Shown in pieces: positions 8,682 to 16,498 of a stretch of 64,000 nucleotides of DNA; the stretch's first letter is position 1, and every line of letters begins with the position of its first letter. A model generated the notes under the pieces. It was not told the DNA's origin and searched no databases. It saw only the letters and a program-made list of their open reading frames with translations. The translations under genes and the position numbers were made by a program. The DNA is taken from NCBI RefSeq assembly GCF_014395225.1, contig NZ_CP060723.1, positions 2,294,001-2,358,000 on the forward strand. Direction: 5' to 3'. The DNA is from Pedobacter roseus (GTDB lineage Bacteria; Bacteroidota; Bacteroidia; Sphingobacteriales; Sphingobacteriaceae).

Positions 8682-8707
8682 TTACCTGATTGAGCAGAAT
8701 CAGGTAA
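8682..8707 (-). terminator. 10-bp hairpin just downstream of the tRNA-like gene
   Basis: TTACCTGATT at 8682-8691 pairs perfectly with AATCAGGTAA at 8698-8707 across a 6-base loop. It begins about 20 bases beyond the 3' end of the tRNA-like gene on the minus strand. There is no strong U-run, so it may be a processing or stabilising hairpin instead of a terminator. Confidence 0.4.
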
Positions 8708-8728
8708 AGTGCTATGAGATACACTTTG

Positions 8729-8799
8729 CGGCCTAGTAATGGATTCGAACCATTGTAAAGAGTTTATGAAACCCCAACCTTCCAATCGGTCAACTGGCC
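8729..8799 (-). tRNA. tRNA-like gene with CAU anticodon (Met-like), possibly degenerate
   Basis: Read on the minus strand, 71 bases fold as a near-canonical tRNA: acceptor GGCCAGT pairing with ACT-A-GGCC (one bulged A), U8, a D-arm ACCG-ATTGGA-AGGT holding the GG pair, an anticodon arm GGGGT-TTCATAA-ACTCT with U33, anticodon CAU and A37, a 4-base variable loop, and a T-arm AATGG-TTCGAAT-CCATT. CCA is not encoded (GCA follows). The bulge in the acceptor stem, a G:A pair at the end of the D-stem and two G:U pairs in the anticodon stem make it unusual. It may be a functional odd tRNA, a tRNA-derived regulatory RNA or a decaying gene. Confidence 0.5.
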
Positions 8800-8804
8800 T
8801 TGTT

Positions 8805-8966
8805 TTATAATTGCTTTAATGCCAAATAATCCCTCAGTTCTAAAATCTGTTCTTTAATTAAACTATCTTCGTTCTTCGAATATTCCTGCTGATCTGCTTC
8901 CGTTTTTATGGGATAGGTAAGGGCCTGATATTCATCTATTGTGGGATATTGAAAATAGATTGACAT
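8805..8966 (-). CDS. Small hypothetical protein, 53 residues
   Basis: An ATG at 8966 opens a 53-codon frame ending in TAA at 8805-8807. The product starts MSIYFQYPTIDEYQAL and ends LRDYLALKQL; it is acidic, mostly helical in character, and contains no membrane segment. I do not recognise a family. Its stop lies 5 bases before the 5' end of the tRNA-like gene on the same strand, so both could share a transcript. Amino-acid composition is protein-like, but nothing else proves translation. Confidence 0.45.
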   Translation of the reverse strand: MSIYFQYPTIDEYQALTYPIKTEADQQEYSKNEDSLIKEQILELRDYLALKQL

Positions 8967-9293
8967 AATTTTAGCGTTTTAATTGTTCGACATTGTTTTT
9001 CTTTATGATTAATGTTGAGCAAATATATAAATAAGTATATAATATCTATAGATTTAGTAGTGTATATTTTTGGTAATATTATAATTTCTTCATTATCAGG
9101 TGATTATTTTTTATTTTCATGACGATATAAGGCGTTAATTTATAATTGCTGTATTTTTTTGGAGCAAATCATCAGTCTTCTTGTATAAAAACGATTTTAA
9201 ATTTTCGATGTGCTTTTAAGCAGCTTTAAATTCAATTTCAGAAAAGCTAATTATTTTAAGGATATTTGCAGTTCAATCATTAAAATAGTAATT
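8967..9293. other. A+T-rich gap, no gene seen
   Basis: This stretch before the DEAD-box-like gene is strongly A+T-rich. Frames in it are short and compositionally poor. The word GATATTTGCA at 9260-9269 resembles the -7 promoter element and would place a transcript start just before the GTG at 9294. I see no RNA gene or repeat. Confidence 0.4.
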
Positions 9294-10592
9294 GTGTCTT
9301 TAGATAAATTAAAACTTAGCAAACCACTTGTAGCGGCAATGACTGATGCAGGATTTTTAACTCCAAAAGAAATCCAGGCCAAAACCATGTCGCGTATTTT
9401 AGGTGGACAAGATGTTATAGCGGTGGGGCCGGAGGGTTCGGGAAAAACAACAACCTATGTTTTAGCAACTTTAATGAAATTAAAGTATGCCTTTGAAGAA
9501 GCGCCAAGAGCTTTAATTTTAGTGCCCGATGCAGAACATGTAGATCATGTATTGGAGCAATTTAAATTACTTAACCGTAACAGCACTTTCAGAATTTTGG
9601 GAATCGATAGCCGTGGCGCTGTTGATACACAAATGAACGAGATCACCGACGGTTGCGATATTATTGTTGCTGTACCCGATCGTGCCCGCGCTTTATACCT
9701 AAAACTAGCGCTAAATACCAATAAAATTCAGTTGTTTATTGTAGATAATGCAGAACTGATTGTAAAAAAAGGTTTACAGTTGCCGGTTGTGGAACTGGCC
9801 AATAGTGCCTATAAATCGCAGCATGTGGTGTTTACAGAAGTAATGCACGAAAAATTAAACCTCATGATTTCGCCTTTCATGAAAGATTCTGCTTCAACGA
9901 TTGAAGTAGACGAAATCGGCGAAAAGCAGGCAGAGGTTTACCAGCAAATGTTGTATCAGGTACCAAATTTCAGGACCAAACTCAACTTACTCACTTTATT
10001 GTTAAATGATACAGAGGTTTTTGATAAAGTAGTGGTTTTTGTCAATACAAGGTTAACTGCACAAACCGTATATAAAAACTTTAATCAGGTTAAAGAAGGA
10101 GAAATTAGCATCTATCGCTCCTTGTTTTTTGATGATAAAGGCTATGATGATATTGAAGACTTTAAAGATAATCCTGATGCTAGGGTATTAATTGTTGCGA
10201 ATGAAAACCTGGGTGATTTAAATATAGAAGGGATTCCTTTTATCCTGCATTTAGAATTACCAGAACAGAAAGAAACTTTAATTCAGCGTATTGTAAAACA
10301 TGGTGATGAAGATGTAGTAGCGATTACTTTCTCTACCGATATCGAATTGATCGAAGTGAAAAAAATTGAGCAGGCCATCGGACAGAAACTGGAGGTAATG
10401 GAATTGCCAGAGGATTTAAAAGTAGTAGATGCAGCAGCGAAACCGAAGAAAAAGAAAACTACCGAAGAAGATGAAGACGCTGAACGTGGTGCAGCCTTTC
10501 ACGAAAAGAAAGCCAGTAACTTAAAAAATTACAATTATAGCGCCGGCACAAAAGCCAAAATGACCTATAAAAATAAAAAGGGATTGTCTTAG
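9294..10592 (+). CDS. Degenerate DEAD-box helicase-like protein
   Basis: I choose the GTG at 9294 because the Q-motif region (LSKPLVAAMTDAGFLTPKEIQ) follows at once and a promoter-like box lies at 9260-9269; a longer in-frame extension to 9210 is poorly protein-like. The 432-residue product keeps a Walker A (GPEGSGKTT, Lys51) and motif IV (VVVFVNTR), but motif II is DNAE (151-154) instead of DEAD, motif III reads FTEV in place of SAT, motif V lacks its arginine, and motif VI (HRxGRxGR) is replaced by QRIVKHGDED. The basic tail (KPKKKKTTEE onward) could bind RNA. It probably binds ATP but may not unwind; the role is unknown. Confidence 0.82.
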   Translation: MSLDKLKLSKPLVAAMTDAGFLTPKEIQAKTMSRILGGQDVIAVGPEGSGKTTTYVLATLMKLKYAFEEAPRALILVPDAEHVDHVLEQFKLLNRNSTFRILGIDSRGAVDTQMNEITDGCDIIVAVPDRARALYLKLALNTNKIQLFIVDNAELIVKKGLQLPVVELANSAYKSQHVVFTEVMHEKLNLMISPFMKDSASTIEVDEIGEKQAEVYQQMLYQVPNFRTKLNLLTLLLNDTEVFDKVVVFVNTRLTAQTVYKNFNQVKEGEISIYRSLFFDDKGYDDIEDFKDNPDARVLIVANENLGDLNIEGIPFILHLELPEQKETLIQRIVKHGDEDVVAITFSTDIELIEVKKIEQAIGQKLEVMELPEDLKVVDAAAKPKKKKTTEEDEDAERGAAFHEKKASNLKNYNYSAGTKAKMTYKNKKGLS

Positions 10593-10621
10593 ATAGTACC
10601 CTAACACTTGTTTCTAACGAG

Positions 10622-10692
10622 GGTTGATTAGTTAATCGTTTATAACGATATATCAACCTTATACCACATTCCCGCGCAGGCGTGGGAATGTG
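10622..10692. repeat. Two consecutive hairpins, the second a dispersed palindromic repeat
   Basis: GGTTGAT at 10622-10628 pairs with ATCAACC at 10652-10658, with ATCGTT/AACGAT nested inside. Next, CACATTCCC at 10665-10673 pairs with GGGAATGTG at 10684-10692 around GCGCAGGCGT. A near copy of the second (TCATTCCCACGCAGG...GGAATGA) lies at 36216-36241, so this is a REP-like intergenic palindrome. Confidence 0.6.
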
Positions 10693-10744
10693 CAAATGTT
10701 GTTCTCTTTATTTATAAGATCATTCGTGATGTTTCACAGCATAA

Positions 10745-10781
10745 AAAAAAGCTCCTTAGAAATTAATCTGAGGAGCTTTTT
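10745..10781. terminator. Bidirectional terminator between helicase-like gene and ompA
   Basis: AAAAAGCTCCT at 10746-10756 pairs with AGGAGCTTTTT at 10771-10781 and the stem extends inward (TAGA with TCTG, one G:U). A-run and T-run on both sides let it serve the two converging genes. Confidence 0.85.
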
Positions 10782-10800
10782 ATTTAATCGTTATTTACGA

Positions 10801-12093
10801 CTAGTATAAAGTAAACTCTACACGACGGTTTTGTTGACGACCAGCTGCAGTTTTATTAGTTGCAATAGGTTGGTCAGGTCCGTAACCTGTAGCTTCGATT
10901 CTTGATGCATTTGCACCTTGAGATACTAAGTAAGCTTTTACTGATTCAGCTCTGTCTTTAGATAAACGTAAGTTTAACTCTCTGCCACCAGTATTATCAG
11001 TGTGACCAGCTAATTTTAAGCTAAAGTTTTTCTCTACCAATAAACCAGCAACACGGTTTAAAGTAGCGAATGATTTAGAACGGATAGTTGATTTACCTAA
11101 ATCAAATTCTAAGTTAGAAATAGCATCTCTAACTACTTTACGGTCTGCTTCAGTAATTACTGTAGTTTCTTTAATGATCGTTTTTGGAGCTGCTAAAGGA
11201 CATCCAGAACCATCAACTACTGTACCTGCTGCAGTACCTGCACATTTGTCAAATTTGTTTGCTACACCATCGTTATCATCGTCAGCTAAGTCTTTAGCAT
11301 ATTGCTCTCTATCACGTTGTGCATTTTGCTCAGCAGTAGATAATGCTCTTCTTAACTCAGCACTTTCTTCAGCACTTTGTTTGCGTAAATCAGCAACTGC
11401 ACTGTAGTTTTGTAATTGAGAGTTTTCTTTGTTTCCTAAAGCAAATTCCAAACCTACGTGAGAGTAAGAGAATCTGTTTTCGTTGTAAGCATTTTTAACT
11501 GTTGGAGATGATTTGATAAAGTTAATGTCGTATCCTAAATCGATGTTAATTCCTTTAGCTACGCCAAATTTAAATCCAACTCCTGTTGGAATAAACCAAC
11601 CTTCTCTGCCATTAAATACTTCAGTAGTTCCTACTTGTGAATCTGATGACATGTAACCAGCACCTGCTTTTACGTAAGGAATTAAAACTGCGTTTTCAGT
11701 ATTTAAGCTAAAGTTAGCAATGTTTAATACTGCAGTTAATGATCCTGACCATTGGATGCTATTCTTTTGTTCAACATTACTGCCTAAATAATTAGCCGTT
11801 TTAATATCTCCACGTAAGAAATCTGCCTGTAAGCCTAAAGCTGGCAAAATTTGCTTTTTAATGAAGCCACCGTAACCGATACTTTTAAATTCTCTTGCAT
11901 CTACACTTCCTTTACCTAAAAAAGTATTCTGGCTTAAGATACCTCCGTGTACACCTACACTCCAGGTACGGAAAGATTTTTCTCCGAACCGACCACCGGT
12001 AGGAGGAGTTGTTGGTGTATCTTGGGCAAACAATTGTGATGATAAACCTAATAATGCAACCAACATTGTTGATTTTGTAATTCTCGTATTCAT
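10801..12093 (-). CDS. OmpA family outer-membrane protein
   Basis: The 430-residue protein has a signal peptide ending at about residue 23 (LSSQLFAQ), an N-terminal beta-barrel domain at about 40-215 with alternating hydrophobic strands, a predicted coiled region (EESAELRRALSTAEQNAQRD) near 240-262, a calcium-binding thrombospondin-3-like segment DDDNDGVANKFDKCAG near 270, and a C-terminal OmpA domain that binds peptidoglycan (LAGHTDNTG near 362, RLSKDRAESV and RVEFTLY at the end). It ties outer membrane to cell wall. The coding DNA has markedly regular, high-expression-type codon use compared with its neighbours, which fits an abundant envelope protein. Confidence 0.92.
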   Translation of the reverse strand: MNTRITKSTMLVALLGLSSQLFAQDTPTTPPTGGRFGEKSFRTWSVGVHGGILSQNTFLGKGSVDAREFKSIGYGGFIKKQILPALGLQADFLRGDIKTANYLGSNVEQKNSIQWSGSLTAVLNIANFSLNTENAVLIPYVKAGAGYMSSDSQVGTTEVFNGREGWFIPTGVGFKFGVAKGINIDLGYDINFIKSSPTVKNAYNENRFSYSHVGLEFALGNKENSQLQNYSAVADLRKQSAEESAELRRALSTAEQNAQRDREQYAKDLADDDNDGVANKFDKCAGTAAGTVVDGSGCPLAAPKTIIKETTVITEADRKVVRDAISNLEFDLGKSTIRSKSFATLNRVAGLLVEKNFSLKLAGHTDNTGGRELNLRLSKDRAESVKAYLVSQGANASRIEATGYGPDQPIATNKTAAGRQQNRRVEFTLY

Positions 12094-12329
12094 GTTCTTC
12101 TATTTTTTAAATATTAGTCTCTTAACAGTTTTTTTATCGTACTGTTTTGCATGGCCTAAGAAAAAATCTTGCCAAATACCATATTTTTTACGCAAATAGC
12201 ATGTTATCAGAAGATTAGCGTGTTAAATTAATTTCACAAAAAAGTTACTTAACGTTAGGTGTTAATGAAATTTTCGTATAGTATTCTATACAGATTGAGT
12301 TTTTAGATTAATTTAAAGCAGTTGAAAAT

Positions 12330-12992
12330 TTATTTATCTGACGGATTTTTTTTGTTGTTTAACAGCATCTCTACTGTTTTTTCAATTCTGCTGAAACGGG
12401 TTTTCTCTTGTTTTGCAGATAGTATCCAAAGTACATACTCTTTCCGATGGCTATAAGCAAGCTGGTTAAAATAGGCTAAAGCCTGCGGATGCTTTACTAA
12501 GAGCATTTTTAAATCATCAGGAAGTTTTACGGTTTTATTTACCGGATCTATGTATTCGCCATATTCATTGGTTTTGATATGGTCGTTTCTCATCCCTGAT
12601 GGTTTTACTTCGTCGATGAGTTTTAGGCGTAGGGCAGTCCAGGTTTCGTTAATCGCTGCTGATGCGCATGGCGTTAAACCAAAAGCATTCAGTTCTTCCC
12701 AGCTCTTCATCAGGTCGAGATCGGATTTTATTTTTGAGGATTTTTTTGGGTAAAATACCCAGAAAATCGTTTTCGCATTAATATTTTTTAGATTGCTTTT
12801 AATCTGTTGATTAAGTTGATCTTTACTTACGGTAAAGGTAATTAATACATTAAAATTGGCTTCCTGATCATATTTAAAAACAATATCAGATGGAATATTG
12901 CCAAAAATAGCTGCTGCATGTTCAGGTGCATCAACTACCTTAACAATATATCCTGGTTTTACCTGAAGTTTTTTTAATAACAAATTTTCCAT
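12330..12992 (-). CDS. YdeI/OmpD-associated (OmdA) family protein
   Basis: The 220-residue product has a C-terminal OmdA/YdeI domain (about 155-215) with HRKEYVLWILSAKQEKTR, ending in a lysine-rich helix (MLLNNKK). The first 130 residues resemble a DUF3052-like domain with alternating strands (FNVLITFTVSKDQL, AKTIFWVFYPKK). Relatives were linked to bacteriocin protection but the mechanism is unknown. It has no signal peptide. The 236 bases between this gene and ompA are A+T-rich with no clear element. Confidence 0.78.
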   Translation of the reverse strand: MENLLLKKLQVKPGYIVKVVDAPEHAAAIFGNIPSDIVFKYDQEANFNVLITFTVSKDQLNQQIKSNLKNINAKTIFWVFYPKKSSKIKSDLDLMKSWEELNAFGLTPCASAAINETWTALRLKLIDEVKPSGMRNDHIKTNEYGEYIDPVNKTVKLPDDLKMLLVKHPQALAYFNQLAYSHRKEYVLWILSAKQEKTRFSRIEKTVEMLLNNKKNPSDK

Positions 12993-13035
12993 TTTATAAG
13001 TTTAATCGCTTATTGCTTTTGGCGGTTAAATTTAG

Positions 13036-13118
13036 CCACAGAGGCACGGAGTAATTTTTCAGATTTTTATTACTATCGACTCTGTGTGCTTTGTTTTTTT
13101 TCTCCGTGCTCTCTGTGG
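13036..13118. repeat. Inverted pair of the CCACAGAGGCACGGAG intergenic word
   Basis: CCACAGAGGCACGGAG at 13036-13051 faces CTCCGTGCTCTCTGTGG at 13102-13118, an inverted repeat with one base inserted. Degenerate relatives appear at about 21158 (CCACGGATGCACGGAG) and 34657-34696 (CTCCGTGGC, CCACCAAGGCACAAAG). These are dispersed non-coding repeats. Confidence 0.65.
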
Positions 13119-13132
13119 TAAAAAATAGATGA

Positions 13133-13663
13133 TTACAACCTTAATTTAGCAAAGAAATCCCAGAATACAATCCCGGCAGAAATTACGATGTTAAAAGAAT
13201 GTTTGGTGCCAAATTGTGGGATTTCGATACATTCATCAATTTTTGCCATTACTTCATCGCTCACACCATCAACTTCATTTCCGAAAATCAGTGCATATTT
13301 TTTATTAGTGTCGGGTTTAAAAGTATTTAGCATCGTGCTATGCTCTGCCTGCTCAATGGCAATAATTTCATATCCTAAATCCCTTAGTGCATCAACTGCC
13401 TGTAAAGTGTCTGTATAGTGAATCCAATCAACAGATTGCGTAGCACCCAAAGCCGTTTTTTCAATTTCTCGGTGAGGTGGCTGTGCGGTAATGCCACAAA
13501 GAATTACTTTTTCTAAAGCAAAGCCATCAGCAGTACGGAATATTGAACCTACATTGTGCATACTGCGCACATTATCCAAAACCACTACAACAGGTAATTT
13601 TTCCTGTGCTTTAAACGCTTCAATATCCGGACGATTTAACTCGTCTAATTTTAATTTTCTCAT
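13133..13663 (-). CDS. SpoU/TrmH family RNA 2'-O-methyltransferase
   Basis: The 176-residue product shows the three SPOUT motifs that build the trefoil knot: NVRSMHNVGSIFRTADG near residue 31, ALIFGNEVDGV near 123, and IEIPQFGTKHSFNIVISAGI near 146. The family uses S-adenosylmethionine to methylate ribose 2'-OH in tRNA or rRNA. It is short, with no N-terminal substrate-binding domain, like TrmL/TrmH-type enzymes; the target nucleotide cannot be told from sequence. The third motif reads SFN where SLN is usual. Confidence 0.88.
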   Translation of the reverse strand: MRKLKLDELNRPDIEAFKAQEKLPVVVVLDNVRSMHNVGSIFRTADGFALEKVILCGITAQPPHREIEKTALGATQSVDWIHYTDTLQAVDALRDLGYEIIAIEQAEHSTMLNTFKPDTNKKYALIFGNEVDGVSDEVMAKIDECIEIPQFGTKHSFNIVISAGIVFWDFFAKLRL

Positions 13664-13751
13664 TATTTTTTAAAATAATTTCACAGGATTACACAGATTG
13701 GATATACTGTCGAATCTGTATTTACTTGTATACATCTTGTGTTAAGTGTTT

Positions 13752-14903
13752 TTATAAACTGGTTGGTCCACCGCCAATTTCGCTGATATAAATCGCTGCA
13801 GGGTAACCAATTTTAGCTACATAATAATCTGTTAAATGCCTGGCGAAATCTTCTTCAAAGCCTTTTTCCAATAAAGCGATGGCACAGCCGCCAAATCCGG
13901 CACCCGTCATACGTGCACCAATTACATGCTCATAATCTGTGCAAAAATCTACCACAGCATCCAGCTCTTTTCCACTTACTTCGTATAAGCTTCTTAATGA
14001 TTGATGCGAGGCATACATTAACCGGCCAAATTCTTCGAGGCTTCCACTGTTTAAAGCCCTGGCAGCCTGATGAACACGGTCGTTCTCTTTAACTACATGT
14101 GTAGCGCGGTTTAATATGGTTTCATCGCTAATTAAATGGCTGTGCAGGGCAAACTTCTCTGCATTAAGCTCGCAAAGATAGTGAAGTGTAATCTCTTCGT
14201 TCAATAACTTTAAGGCTGTTCGACATTCGGCAACACGTTCATTATACTTAGAATCTGCCAGTTCGCGCGGTTTATTGGTATTGATGATGGCCAGCACATA
14301 ATTGCCAAGGTCAACATCAACCATTTTATATTTTAAAGTCTCACAGTCTAAAACAATCGCTTTGTTTTTCTCGCCAAAAGCAACTGCAAACTGATCCATA
14401 ATACCAGAGTTTAAACCAATAAAATCATTCTCCACACGTTTGGCAATCTTAACAAGCTCCAATCGGTCGTAACCCAGGTTAAAATAACTGTTTAAGGCAT
14501 AAGCAGTAGCAATCTCAATTGATGCAGAAGAAGAAAGTCCTGATCCGATGGGGATATTTCCATAAAAAAGGAAATCAAGTCCGGTGATCTCTTTTCCATC
14601 TTTGATCATTTCATTAATTACACCTATAGGGTAATTGGCCCAGTGGTTTCCGTCTTTTTCATTTAGAATATTGCTTTCAACAGTGGTTTCCATCTCGAAA
14701 TTCAGACTCTTAAACCTAAATTTGTTATCGTTATTGGGCGCAATGGCCAGCCAGGTTCCGAGGGTAATGGCACAAGGCATTACTAAACCGCCGTTGTAAT
14801 CAATATGCTCGCCAATGAGGTTAACGCGGCCGGGTGTAAAATATACGGCATCGGCTTTTTTATGGTATTGCGATGCAAATTTTTCCTCAAGGTTAATATT
14901 CAT
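13752..14903 (-). CDS. galK: Galactokinase
   Basis: The 383-residue product has the galactokinase signature GRVNLIGEHIDYNGG (25-39), the GHMP ATP-binding motif IPIGSGLSSSASIEIA (117-132), a catalytic aspartate in NSGIMDQFAVAFG near 170 and the C-terminal MTGAGFGGCAIAL motif. It phosphorylates galactose to galactose-1-phosphate in the Leloir pathway. It is divergent from galM, 76 bases apart, so both can be switched from one intergenic region. No other Leloir gene is in view. Confidence 0.95.
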   Translation of the reverse strand: MNINLEEKFASQYHKKADAVYFTPGRVNLIGEHIDYNGGLVMPCAITLGTWLAIAPNNDNKFRFKSLNFEMETTVESNILNEKDGNHWANYPIGVINEMIKDGKEITGLDFLFYGNIPIGSGLSSSASIEIATAYALNSYFNLGYDRLELVKIAKRVENDFIGLNSGIMDQFAVAFGEKNKAIVLDCETLKYKMVDVDLGNYVLAIINTNKPRELADSKYNERVAECRTALKLLNEEITLHYLCELNAEKFALHSHLISDETILNRATHVVKENDRVHQAARALNSGSLEEFGRLMYASHQSLRSLYEVSGKELDAVVDFCTDYEHVIGARMTGAGFGGCAIALLEKGFEEDFARHLTDYYVAKIGYPAAIYISEIGGGPTSL

Positions 14904-14940
14904 TTGGCTAAAATATATTTATTAAAAGCATTAATAATAG

Positions 14941-14948
14941 TATGTTTG
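14941..14948 (+). promoter_or_regulatory. -7 promoter element for galM
   Basis: TATGTTTG matches the Bacteroidota -7 consensus TAnnTTTG exactly and lies 31 bases before the galM start, giving a leader of about 25 bases. Confidence 0.5.
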
Positions 14949-14979
14949 TTTAGGAAACAAAAGCCCTAAGTTACAATTT

Positions 14980-16029
14980 ATGAGCGTTCAGCAAATACCT
15001 ACCGGAAAAATTATTGATGGCGAAGAAGTTATCGCAATCGAACTAACCAATAGTAAAGGCACTTATGTTAAAATATTTAATTATGGTGCTATTATTAATA
15101 AATTCATCGTTAAAAACGCCAAAGGCGAGATGCAGGATATTGTATTGGGCTTTGATACTTTCGACGAATACCTTAATCCAGATTACCTAACCCACTATCC
15201 ATATTTGGGTGCTATTGTGGGGCGTTATGCCAACCGCATTAAAAACGGCCGCTTCACTATTGATGGGGAAGATTATCAACTGGCACAAAATGCAGGTACC
15301 GATACTTTGCATGGCGGTATAGAAGGTTTTGATAAAAAAGTTTGGGATGTTGTTGAAGTGGGCGAAGGGCAGCAATTGTCGGTTACCTTACAATACGAAA
15401 GTGTGGATGGTGAAGAGAATTTCCCGGGCAACCTGATTATTGATCTTACTTTCGAACTTACTGAAAATGATGAGCTGATTTTAAGTTATGAAGCAGAAAC
15501 TGATCAGGCTACTGCAATTAATTTAACACACCATGGTTACTTTAACCTGGCACCAAATGGTGGAAATATTAAAAACCATAAACAGCAGATTTTTGCGTCA
15601 AATTACCTGGAGCAGGACAGTAATTATTCGGTAACGGGCAAATTAATCCCTGTTGAAGGTACGCACATGGATTTTACAAAATCTAAAGCGATTGGGCAGG
15701 ATTGGGATGAGGAAGAAGGCTACGACCAAACTTACGTTCTGGATAAAATCTATGGTGATTTATCGCTGGCAACCAAAACAATTGAAGAAGAAAGTGGTTT
15801 AGTTTTAAGCGTATATACAACAGAACCGGTAGCACATCTTTATACCTCAAAATATTTGGATGTTAAAAATGGTAAGGGTGGAAGGGATTACGGCAGCTAC
15901 GGTGCTTTTTGTGTAGAAACACAGCATCACCCCAATGCAATAAACATCCCTGAATTTCCAAGTACCATATTAAAACCAGAAGATTTGTATACGCAAACAA
16001 CAATTTACAAAGTTTCATTAAACAAATAA
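14980..16029 (+). CDS. galM: Aldose 1-epimerase (mutarotase)
   Basis: The 349-residue product shows the galactose mutarotase motifs: GRYANRIKNGRF near 83, TLHGGIEGFDKKVW near 108 with a catalytic histidine, LTHHGYFNL near 185 and FCVETQHHPNA near 310 with the catalytic glutamate. It interconverts alpha and beta galactose or glucose, feeding galactokinase, whose gene is divergent next door. It lacks a signal peptide, so it should be cytoplasmic. The DUF1398 gene begins 3 bases after its stop and should be co-transcribed. Confidence 0.94.
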   Translation: MSVQQIPTGKIIDGEEVIAIELTNSKGTYVKIFNYGAIINKFIVKNAKGEMQDIVLGFDTFDEYLNPDYLTHYPYLGAIVGRYANRIKNGRFTIDGEDYQLAQNAGTDTLHGGIEGFDKKVWDVVEVGEGQQLSVTLQYESVDGEENFPGNLIIDLTFELTENDELILSYEAETDQATAINLTHHGYFNLAPNGGNIKNHKQQIFASNYLEQDSNYSVTGKLIPVEGTHMDFTKSKAIGQDWDEEEGYDQTYVLDKIYGDLSLATKTIEEESGLVLSVYTTEPVAHLYTSKYLDVKNGKGGRDYGSYGAFCVETQHHPNAINIPEFPSTILKPEDLYTQTTIYKVSLNK

Positions 16030-16032
16030 ATT

Positions 16033-16428
16033 ATGTTCACCATCGAAAACATCCGGGCAGCAGAATCAAAAATTAAAACTGGTGCAGATTTCCCGCAGTT
16101 TATAAAAGAAATTAAGGAATTGGGTGTTAAGCGGAACGATGTTTATGTAAGCAATGGTTTATCGATCTATTTTGATGATGAAGATAATGCACAACAGGTA
16201 AGTCCTGATGAATATCCAGCTCTAATTATCAATGAAGAATCTTCTGCCGGAAAGTTAGAGCACGCTTTAAAAGTACATCAACAGGGTGAAACAGATTATA
16301 TTACTTTTTGTAAACAGGCTGCAGATGCGGGAGTGGAGAAATGGGTAACCGATCTGGAAGAAATGACCTGCACTTATCTGAATACAGAAGGAAATGAACT
16401 CGTAAAAGAAAAGATACGAATAGTATAA
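16033..16428 (+). CDS. DUF1398 (YbcV-like) protein
   Basis: This 131-residue protein matches DUF1398: an N-terminal FTIENIRAAESKI helix, GADFPQFIKEIKELGV, a VYVSNGLSIYF strand region, and the C-terminal DAGVEKWVTDLEEMTCTY block. No catalytic residues are known for the family. It is co-directional with galM and only 3 bases downstream, with a strong terminator after it, so galM and this gene form a two-gene unit. A link to sugar metabolism is only by position. Confidence 0.85.
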   Translation: MFTIENIRAAESKIKTGADFPQFIKEIKELGVKRNDVYVSNGLSIYFDDEDNAQQVSPDEYPALIINEESSAGKLEHALKVHQQGETDYITFCKQAADAGVEKWVTDLEEMTCTYLNTEGNELVKEKIRIV

Positions 16429-16434
16429 ATATAG

Positions 16435-16459
16435 AAGGCCCGAAATTTCGGGCCTTTTT
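16435..16459 (+). terminator. Perfect terminator after galM-DUF1398
   Basis: The palindrome AAGGCCCGAA-AT-TTCGGGCCTT at 16435-16456 continues into a T-run to 16459. It closes the galM unit and, because it is symmetric, also shields the phosphorylase gene that converges on it. Confidence 0.9.
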
Positions 16460-16498
16460 ACTATGCTACAATGAGCTATGTTGAGTAGCCCGGTTTAA

